This document shows, in pieces, positions 1-4,879 of a DNA stretch of 8,588 nucleotides. The stretch covers positions 1-8,588 of the forward strand of contig CAZYVA010000080.1 of NCBI GenBank assembly GCA_964650695.1. Direction: 5' to 3'. Positions within the stretch are counted from its first letter, which is position 1; every line of letters begins with the position of its first letter. The notes beneath the pieces are model-generated. The model worked only from the letters and a program-made list of their open reading frames with translations. It searched no databases and was not told where the DNA came from. Position numbers and translations under genes: made by a program. This stretch comes from CAZYVA01 sp964650695. Its GTDB lineage: Bacteria > Bacillota > Clostridia > Lachnospirales > Lachnospiraceae.

Positions 1-12
1 CAATACTTTTTC

Positions 13-34
13 ATGAATAATGTGCAATATTCAT
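13..34. repeat. Short inverted repeat ATGAATA-N8-TATTCAT
   Basis: Seven-base arms at 13-19 and 28-34 are perfectly complementary and separated by 8 bases, in very AT-rich DNA. The stem would be weak and no T-run follows, so this is not a convincing terminator. It could be a binding site or chance in AT-rich sequence. Confidence 0.25.
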
Positions 35-83
35 TACAAATCGACCTTAGCTAAATTATAGCCATTTTCTTTATAATATTGGC

Positions 84-99
84 GTTTGTCTGGACAAAC
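84..99. repeat. Near-perfect 16-bp palindrome GTTTGTC-TG-GACAAAC
   Basis: Arms GTTTGTC (84-90) and GACAAAC (93-99) are perfectly complementary around a 2-base centre. The centre is too small for an RNA hairpin loop, so the geometry fits a dimeric protein binding site or a recombinase site better than a terminator. A TATAAT hexamer lies at 72-77 on the plus strand, but I see no matching -35 element and no gene for it to serve. The function is unknown. Confidence 0.3.
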
Positions 100-224
100 T
101 AAGCCACATTTACCCCGTTGCTAACATATACGCAATGGATACGCCGACGCTCCTTGCCGAATGTCTGTGGCTTGCATCTGCCTGACTCCATCATTATCGA
201 GTTACCATAGATGTTTTCTTCACA

Positions 225-944
225 TTAATTCCGCATTTCTTCCCGAAGCTTCTTTAGGACCCGTTTTTCCATGCGGGATACCTGTACCTGAGTCATTCCA
301 AGCCGCAATGCCACCTGTACCTGTGTCAGTTCATCAAAATAACGCAGTCTGATGATCTCCTGCTCCCGTTCCTCCAGGATACCCAGAAGCTGCTCAAGCA
401 GGAGACGGTTCAGCATCCTCTCCTGCGGGTTTTCTGTCTCCGGGATCCGCTCCTCCAGGGCAATATCATTCCCATCGCTTTGATAAACCATTTTTTGCAG
501 TGATTCCACGTCCGCCGACGCATCCATGGCCATGGCCAGTTCCTCCACAGGAATCCTCAGTTCCCTGGAAATCTCCTGTATGGTCGGATCACGTCCCAAC
601 CGTTTTTCCATCTGTTCCCGCGCCACATACGCTTTGTATGAGATTTCCTTCAAAGAGCGGCTAACTTTCACCATCCCGTCATCCCGCAGAAAACGCTTGA
701 TTTCCCCGGCGATTAACGGAACAGCATAGGTGGAGAATTTCACATCAAAGCTTACATCAAATTTATCGATCGCTTTTAACAAGCCGATACTCCCTATCTG
801 GAACAAGTCGTCCGGCTCCACGCCCCGATGGAAAAAACGCCTTGCCACGCACCAGACCAGCCCTGTGTTTTCCTCCACCAGCAGCTCCCTCGCGCGCGCG
901 TCCCCCTCCTGGCTTTTTTGTATCAATCCGATTGTGTGGTCCAT
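225..944 (-). CDS. sigF: RNA polymerase sigma factor SigF (SpoIIAC), forespore-specific
   Basis: This is a 239-residue sigma-70 family protein, slightly shorter than the roughly 255 residues of the Bacillus SigF. Region 2 is clear at about residues 45-88 (DDLFQIGSIGLLKAIDKF, then the FSTYA and EIKRFLRD motifs). Region 3 follows at about 100-140, and the region 4 helix-turn-helix is at about 206-233 (LTQVQVALRLGMTQVQVSR). In the family, SigF directs the first forespore-specific transcription after asymmetric division and is held inactive by SpoIIAB. SigG is close in sequence, but the position directly after spoIIAA and spoIIAB identifies this gene as sigF. The start ATG lies inside the end of spoIIAB, giving a 22-nt overlap, with an AAAGGG site 8 nt upstream; this arrangement suggests translational coupling and matched synthesis of factor and inhibitor. 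It is the last gene of the operon. No spoVA genes follow in the available 224 bases. Confidence 0.95.
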   Translation of the reverse strand: MDHTIGLIQKSQEGDARARELLVEENTGLVWCVARRFFHRGVEPDDLFQIGSIGLLKAIDKFDVSFDVKFSTYAVPLIAGEIKRFLRDDGMVKVSRSLKEISYKAYVAREQMEKRLGRDPTIQEISRELRIPVEELAMAMDASADVESLQKMVYQSDGNDIALEERIPETENPQERMLNRLLLEQLLGILEEREQEIIRLRYFDELTQVQVALRLGMTQVQVSRMEKRVLKKLREEMRN

Positions 945-1378
945 GCCGTATGCCCTTTGCCGATTTCTTTTTCCATTTTCACGGTCGTTCCTTCCCCTGG
1001 CGAGGAAAAAACCTCCAGCTTGTCCATAAATGCCTCCATAAACGCAAACCCCATCCCGGAACGTTCCAACTCCGGCTTCGTGGTGAAAAGCGGCTGCATC
1101 GCTTTTTTAATGTCCTCGATCCCTTTCCCCTCGTCTTTCACTTCCAGATAGAGCCGGTTTCCTTCTGTACGGCAGGTGATGCAGATTTTATGTACTTCAT
1201 TTTCATATCCGTGGATGATCGCATTTGTCACCGCTTCCGACACCGCAGTCTTTACATCCGCCACTTCTTCCACGGTCGGGTTCAGGGACGTCATAAAAGA
1301 CGCTATAGTTACCCTGGCAAAAGACTCATTGGATGAGCGGCTATCAAAAACTAACTGCATTTCATTCGTGTTTCCCAT
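923..1378 (-). CDS. spoIIAB: Anti-sigma F factor / serine kinase SpoIIAB
   Basis: This is a 151-residue GHKL-fold protein that binds and inhibits SigF. It also phosphorylates SpoIIAA on serine using ATP, which is how the sigma factor stays off before septation. ATP-site motifs are visible: the N-box EAVTNAIIHGY (residues 48-58, with Glu48 and Asn52), the G1 box DEGKGI (82-87) and the glycine lid RSGMGFAFME (106-115). The length agrees with the Bacillus protein (about 146). The start ATG directly follows the spoIIAA stop codon (TAAATG, no spacer), and a strong AGGAGG site at 1387-1392 lies inside the last codons of spoIIAA, 8 nt from the ATG. The 3' end overlaps sigF. The C-terminal tail after about residue 138 (GKGHTAWTTQSD) is encoded partly by the overlap and is probably not part of the ATPase fold. 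Confidence 0.95.
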   Translation of the reverse strand: MGNTNEMQLVFDSRSSNESFARVTIASFMTSLNPTVEEVADVKTAVSEAVTNAIIHGYENEVHKICITCRTEGNRLYLEVKDEGKGIEDIKKAMQPLFTTKPELERSGMGFAFMEAFMDKLEVFSSPGEGTTVKMEKEIGKGHTAWTTQSD

Positions 1379-1690
1379 TTATTCGTCCTCCTCATAAATC
1401 TGCATTATTTTTGTGACCCCTGACATAGTCAGGATTTTTTTCATTCTCTGCCCTGCGTGGACCGCACAGATCTGCCCACCCAGCATACGGATGCGCTTAT
1501 ATCTCCCCATAATGACCCCGATCCCTGAGCTGTCCATAAAATTTGTTTGCTCAAAGTCAAAAATGACATAGCGGATATGGCCTCGTTCAATCAGGCGGTC
1601 TGTCTCATGCTTTAATTCCTCCGCATTGTGATGGTCGATCTCCTGCGGAAGGTAAACTGTCAGGCAGTTTTCCTGTATCTGATACCTCAT
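1379..1690 (-). CDS. spoIIAA: Anti-sigma F factor antagonist SpoIIAA (STAS domain)
   Basis: This is a 103-residue single STAS-domain protein. In its dephosphorylated form it binds SpoIIAB and releases SigF; SpoIIAB inactivates it by phosphorylation and the SpoIIE phosphatase reactivates it. The hallmark FMDSSGIGVIMGRYK sits at residues 51-65, and the DSSG motif (53-56) carries the family's regulatory phosphoserine. The rest reads as the expected strand-helix pattern, with TVYLPQEIDHHNAEEL at 11-26 and RYVIFDF at 40-46. The length is close to that of the Bacillus protein (about 117). The start is ATG at 1690 with an AGGGGG site at 1697-1702, 6 nt upstream. It is the first gene of the operon. 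The upstream 138-nt gap has a terminator for the preceding gene and a possible sigma-H-type promoter. Confidence 0.95.
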   Translation of the reverse strand: MRYQIQENCLTVYLPQEIDHHNAEELKHETDRLIERGHIRYVIFDFEQTNFMDSSGIGVIMGRYKRIRMLGGQICAVHAGQRMKKILTMSGVTKIMQIYEEDE

Positions 1691-1713
1691 ATGATTCCCC
1701 CTGCTTCTTCAAA

Positions 1714-1739
1714 AAATTCCCCTGTGATCCTTTTATCCC
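1714..1739 (-). promoter_or_regulatory. Candidate sigma-H-like promoter for the spoIIA operon
   Basis: Read on the minus strand, GGGATAA (1733-1739) and GGGGAATTT (1714-1722) resemble the sigma-H -35 (AGGAWWW) and -10 (RNNGAATWW) elements. The -10-like element matches fully; the -35-like element has one mismatch and the spacing is 10 bases, one shorter than usual. In Bacillus the spoIIA operon is sigma-H dependent, which makes the assignment reasonable, but it rests on a short motif match. No sigma-A -35/-10 pair was evident in this gap. Confidence 0.3.
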
Positions 1740-1767
1740 ATACACGCCTGCTTTCCTCTGCGTGTAC

Positions 1768-1805
1768 ATAGAAAAAGGATATGCAAACGCTGCACATCCT
1801 TTTCT
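1768..1805 (-). terminator. Rho-independent terminator of the TPR protein gene
   Basis: On the minus strand a 13-bp stem forms between 1791-1803 and 1773-1785 with a 5-base loop (GCGTT). Its 3' arm ends in TCCTTTTT. All 13 positions pair if one G-U pair is allowed; on the plus strand that position is an A-C mismatch, which favours action on minus-strand RNA. It lies about 25 nt after the TPR gene stop codon and separates that gene from the spoIIA operon. Confidence 0.75.
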
Positions 1806-1828
1806 TTCGCATTTCTTATTCTTCGTCT

Positions 1829-3238
1829 TTACGTGTCTCCGGCGTCCTCTTCCTCTGAGCCGCCGCTTCCATCCCCTGATCCGGATGAATCCGTACCGCT
1901 TCCCGCGCTTTCCCCGTTCTGTGCCTCCAGCGCCTTTTTTGCTGTCTTCCCTACGGTTTCATCCTTGTATGTTTCCGCGAGGCTCTGATAAAGGACATTG
2001 GCCTGATCCTGCTCCCCTTGCCCTTCATAGCATTGCGCCAGCAGGAGCATCGCCGCACCGTCCTTATAAGTCTCATCCATCTGCATCACCTGTTCCAGGC
2101 TGGCAGCGGCGCTGTCATAATCCTCTTCCTCCATATCCTCTTGTGCTGTGTCATAATATTCCTCGCACATTCTGGGGAAAAGCTCTTCGGCAACCGTATC
2201 GTAACGGTCCTTTCCCCGTTCCCCCAGCGAATCCGGCGTAATCTGCAGCATTTCCTCCAGCATGTCCTTATCGCTCATATCCCCGTCCATAAAATGCTGA
2301 TAGACATTCATCAGGGCTTCATAGCTTGTCTGCGTAGCCTCCGCCGTGACTTGTGTGTTTTCGCTTTCTTCGCTTGTCGTCCGGTAGGTTTCCAGTTCAG
2401 TCTTGAGCGCGCTGATCTGCGCTTCCTGCATCGCGATCTTGTCGCTGAAATCGACCGTCTGGCTATTCAAGTCTTTCTGCTTCCTGGAATCTCTCGCGGG
2501 GATGACAAGAAACCACATCACCGCAACCCCAATCAAGACACCAATCCCTATATGGATCAACGTACGCTTTCCTAATCCTTCCCTAAACACAGCGGAACCG
2601 GGCTGGATGATTGTCTCATTCCCAATCTGGTAAGCGATGGCCTGCTCAGACCCGTCCTGCCCCCGGTCTTTCACTCTCACCGGACGTTCTTTCCTGGCCT
2701 GGGTGACCTCATGCATGTAGCGAAGCGTAACCTCATCCGTCGTATCCAGCTTATGTGCCGCCCTGAGCGCCTGCCTCGCCTGTGAATACTGTTCCTCCTT
2801 TATGTAGAGCAATGCCAAAAGCTGGTATGCCTTCACATAGTTCGGATGGATGGCAAGCGCCTTCTTCAACTGGATGATTGCCATATCCTCGTTGTTCTGC
2901 TTCGCAAACTCCAAGCTCTGGTTATACTTTTTCGCGCACTGATCCAGTTGCTCCAGTTCACCAGGGACTTCCTGCATTTTCCTGATATAGTAGTTCGCGA
3001 TATTGTCATGGGACTGGAAATTTTTACTCAAGATCCATTCGACAAGTGCTTCAATGATGTCGCCTCTGCCATAGTACACAAGCCCCAAAAGATTCCGCGC
3101 CGCAATATTCCCCCTATTATACTGTAAACTGCGCCGAAGAGACTTCACCGCGCCGGACAGGTCGCGGATAGTGGCTTTCTTCAGCCCATCATTGTACCAG
3201 TAATTGGACTGATACAATAACTTTGCCGTATATTCCAT
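1829..3238 (-). CDS. Single-pass membrane protein with TPR repeats on both sides of the TM segment
   Basis: This is a 469-residue protein of no assigned specific function. Residues 1-180 are helical with TPR-like repeats, for example around 26-60 (AVKSLRRSLQYN, AARNLLGLVYYGRGD) and 117-165 (AIIQLKKALAIHPNYVKAYQLLALLYIKEEQYSQA). A hydrophobic segment at about 226-247 (IGIGVLIGVAVMWFLVIPA) is the only membrane span. A probable coiled coil follows at about 260-290 (KIAMQEAQISALKTELETY). Further TPR-like helices occupy about 305-440, and an acidic Gly/Ser-rich tail runs from 441 to the end. There is no signal peptide. Basic residues flank the TM on both sides, so topology is uncertain from sequence. 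TPRs usually scaffold protein complexes; a role in envelope or sporulation assembly is only a guess from location. The start ATG has AGGGG 10 nt upstream. A hairpin precedes the gene and a terminator follows it, so it may be expressed alone or by readthrough from folC. Confidence 0.85.
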   Translation of the reverse strand: MEYTAKLLYQSNYWYNDGLKKATIRDLSGAVKSLRRSLQYNRGNIAARNLLGLVYYGRGDIIEALVEWILSKNFQSHDNIANYYIRKMQEVPGELEQLDQCAKKYNQSLEFAKQNNEDMAIIQLKKALAIHPNYVKAYQLLALLYIKEEQYSQARQALRAAHKLDTTDEVTLRYMHEVTQARKERPVRVKDRGQDGSEQAIAYQIGNETIIQPGSAVFREGLGKRTLIHIGIGVLIGVAVMWFLVIPARDSRKQKDLNSQTVDFSDKIAMQEAQISALKTELETYRTTSEESENTQVTAEATQTSYEALMNVYQHFMDGDMSDKDMLEEMLQITPDSLGERGKDRYDTVAEELFPRMCEEYYDTAQEDMEEEDYDSAAASLEQVMQMDETYKDGAAMLLLAQCYEGQGEQDQANVLYQSLAETYKDETVGKTAKKALEAQNGESAGSGTDSSGSGDGSGGSEEEDAGDT

Positions 3239-3330
3239 AAGACGCTAACCCCTAAACTTTAAGGAACGGTTAAGAAAAAACTTCCCAACCATTCCCCAGG
3301 AACCGCTCAGAAATCATTTTTAACAGTTCC
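3239..3330 (-). other. Spacer with hairpin between the small ORF and the TPR gene
   Basis: On the minus strand GGAATGGTT (3287-3295) pairs with AACCGTTCC (3263-3271) as a 9-bp stem including one G-U pair. Inside it AAG/CTT (3281-3283 with 3272-3274) add three more pairs around a T6 loop, with a GGG bulge. The G-U position would be a C-A mismatch on the other strand, which favours an RNA role on the minus strand. The hairpin is not followed by a T-run, so it is not a standard terminator; it could be a processing, stability or weak attenuation element. No convincing promoter for the TPR gene was found here. Confidence 0.4.
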
Positions 3331-3465
3331 TTACTTTGTCTGCTCAATCATCTCTCTCAAAATATCCGTCATATCCGTCAAATCCTCCTGGTAGACAGCC
3401 CCCTCGATATCCTCTACCTCCAAGCTAGGCTGAAATTTCTTTAATTCTTCCTCAAAGTCTAACAT
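3331..3465 (-). CDS. Small acidic protein (44 aa) overlapping the 3' end of folC
   Basis: This short ORF encodes 44 residues beginning MLDFEEELKKFQPSLEVEDI and ending in REMIEQTK. It is rich in Glu and Asp, has no Cys, no TM segment and no signal peptide, and looks helical at both ends. I recognise no family. The case for a real gene is the start region: a perfect AGGAGG at 3475-3480 lies 9 nt before the ATG, stronger than the site of folC itself. The ATG lies upstream of the folC stop (14-nt overlap in another frame), which suggests translational coupling. The same frame is open farther upstream inside folC, but the ribosome site selects this ATG. The function is unknown; its position suggests coexpression with folC. 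Confidence 0.65.
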   Translation of the reverse strand: MLDFEEELKKFQPSLEVEDIEGAVYQEDLTDMTDILREMIEQTK

Positions 3466-4804
3466 CCGTTTTTCCCTCCTGCAAGTATTTCTTGACCATC
3501 CCTGCCAGATACAAAGACCCGATGCAGAAAATCTCGCTGTCTCCGCGGATGGCATACGCTGTATGTACGGCCTCAGATATTTCCCTGCATTCCAGGATCT
3601 CTTTTTTTGTGTGTTCCTTGAATACCTGTGCCAACTCTGATACAGGGACTTTTCTTTTATCCTCAATCTCTGACACAATGTAAACTTTTGCCCGGAAACG
3701 GCGGCACAACTCAGCAGCCATCGCCCTGTAATCCTTGTCCGAAACCGCCGAAAAAATCAGGACAGGAAGTTTTTCCTCCGGGAAACCCTCCCGCCAGTAT
3801 TCAGGATACAGGATTTCCACGCTTTCGATGAAAGCATGGACCGCGCCCGGATTGTGCGCCCCGTCCAGAAGGAAATGCGGCGCCACAGTCTCCATACGCC
3901 CTTCCCAGCGTACACCCGCGATGGCGTCCTTCCACTTTCCATAACAAGCGGCATGTTCCCCAAACACGGCCTCCATCGCCTGCAAAGCCAGCTCCGCGTT
4001 CATCACCTGATACAGCCCGCAGCCTGGGACTCTCCAGACACTACAATTATCATACGCATTCCGCCGCAAAAAAGCAATACTATCTCTCGTGGCTTTTTGG
4101 ATTTCGAACGCATTTTTCGAGATTTCTCTACATGGCGCCCCTTGTTTTTCAGCTTGTCCACGTATAATCTGCCCTGCCCTCTCATTGCTCCCATCAAAAA
4201 AAACGGGAATCCCCGGCTTGATGATCCCAGCTTTTTCCCAGGCAATTTGCTCAATTGTATTTCCTAAAATTTCCGTGTGGTCCAGGCTGATAGAGGTAAT
4301 CACGGTAAGGAACGGCTTCTCCGGCGCATTCGTAGCGTCAAGCCGCCCCCCAAGCCCGGTTTCTAGGATCACATAGTCCACCTGAGCGTCCTCAAATGCG
4401 CACATGCCCATCCCGAATAAAAACTCAAAATAAGAAGGATGGGGGTATCCATCCCGGAGAAAACGCCGCACCGCCTCATGCACCTGTAGAAAAACAGCAT
4501 AAAACTTTCCATCGCTGATCATTTTTCTGTCAATTTGGATGCGCTCATTCATCCGGACTAAATGTGGGGAAGTGAAAAATCCCGTCCGCTTCCCCTCCAT
4601 CTCAAGGATCGCCTGCATATAGGCGCAGACCGAACCTTTCCCATTCGTCCCCGCCACATGGATAACGCGCGCGTCCTTGCCCGGATTCCCTAAGTACCTT
4701 AAAAAAGCTTTCGTATGCTCCAGTGTGTGTTTCTCCGTAAATTTAGGCAATTCTTCAATATAACGGACTGCCTCACCATAATTTCCCGGCGTCTGCCTCA
4801 TCAT
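3452..4804 (-). CDS. folC: Bifunctional folylpolyglutamate synthase / dihydrofolate synthase FolC
   Basis: This Mur-ligase-family enzyme of about 450 residues joins glutamate to folates and, in bifunctional members, to dihydropteroate, using ATP in the cytoplasm. Counted from the upstream GTG at 4852, the P-loop HVAGTNGKGSV is at residues 65-75, FTSPHLVRMNERI at 93-105, ETGLGGRLDATN at 164-175, SLDHTEILGNTIEQIAWEKAGIIKPG at 189-214, and the C-terminal domain motif DGAHNPGA at 330-337. I prefer the ATG at 4804 (residue 17 in that count, MMRQTPGNYGEAV) because AAGGAGAGG lies 11 nt upstream and family members begin close to the NYxEA motif. The GTG at 4852 has only a weak site, but it cannot be excluded. 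The gap to the preceding gene is 75 nt with no terminator. valS and folC are neighbours in Bacillus as well; here another gene lies between them. Whether both activities are present cannot be read from the sequence. Confidence 0.93.
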   Translation of the reverse strand: MMRQTPGNYGEAVRYIEELPKFTEKHTLEHTKAFLRYLGNPGKDARVIHVAGTNGKGSVCAYMQAILEMEGKRTGFFTSPHLVRMNERIQIDRKMISDGKFYAVFLQVHEAVRRFLRDGYPHPSYFEFLFGMGMCAFEDAQVDYVILETGLGGRLDATNAPEKPFLTVITSISLDHTEILGNTIEQIAWEKAGIIKPGIPVFFDGSNERAGQIIRGQAEKQGAPCREISKNAFEIQKATRDSIAFLRRNAYDNCSVWRVPGCGLYQVMNAELALQAMEAVFGEHAACYGKWKDAIAGVRWEGRMETVAPHFLLDGAHNPGAVHAFIESVEILYPEYWREGFPEEKLPVLIFSAVSDKDYRAMAAELCRRFRAKVYIVSEIEDKRKVPVSELAQVFKEHTKKEILECREISEAVHTAYAIRGDSEIFCIGSLYLAGMVKKYLQEGKTDVRL

Positions 4805-4879
4805 CTTCGCATCTTCCTCTCCTTGCCAGGAATGGAAAAAAGCCATATGCACAACTGTGAACCCTACCCTTACGGTCCC

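Larger units (their letters stand above)
1..224. other. Non-coding region downstream of sigF, AT-rich outer half
   Basis: No credible gene is visible here on either strand. By direct count the first 120 bases are about 33% G+C (25% in the first 60), while bases 121-180 are about 52%. All six frames are broken by stops; the longest minus-strand stretch in positions 34-120 is 28 codons between two stops and has no start codon or ribosome binding site. Two short inverted repeats lie inside and are listed separately. I could not find a standard GC-rich hairpin with a T-run that would end the sigF transcript, so its terminator is either weak or outside the window. The region may be a plain intergenic spacer or the decayed edge of a neighbouring gene or inserted element; the sequence alone does not decide. 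Confidence 0.5.

Noticed and set aside
72..99. TATAAT plus palindrome as a plus-strand regulated promoter
   Set aside because: No -35 element at usual spacing and no plus-strand gene follows; the genes downstream are on the opposite strand.
34..120. Minus-strand 28-codon protein-like fragment (CGLVCPD...) as a pseudogene
   Set aside because: It is bounded by stops at both ends and lacks a start, and I cannot name a family. Too short to call a gene remnant; kept only as part of the AT-rich-end finding.
161..352. A 63-codon plus-strand frame over the end of sigF
   Set aside because: More than half lies antisense to the conserved region 4 of SigF, and there is no ribosome binding site before its ATG.
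1762..2575. Plus-strand open frames opposite the end of the TPR gene
   Set aside because: They begin in the terminator hairpin or inside the TPR gene, are low-complexity in composition (Pro, Arg, His, Ser), and have no family signature.
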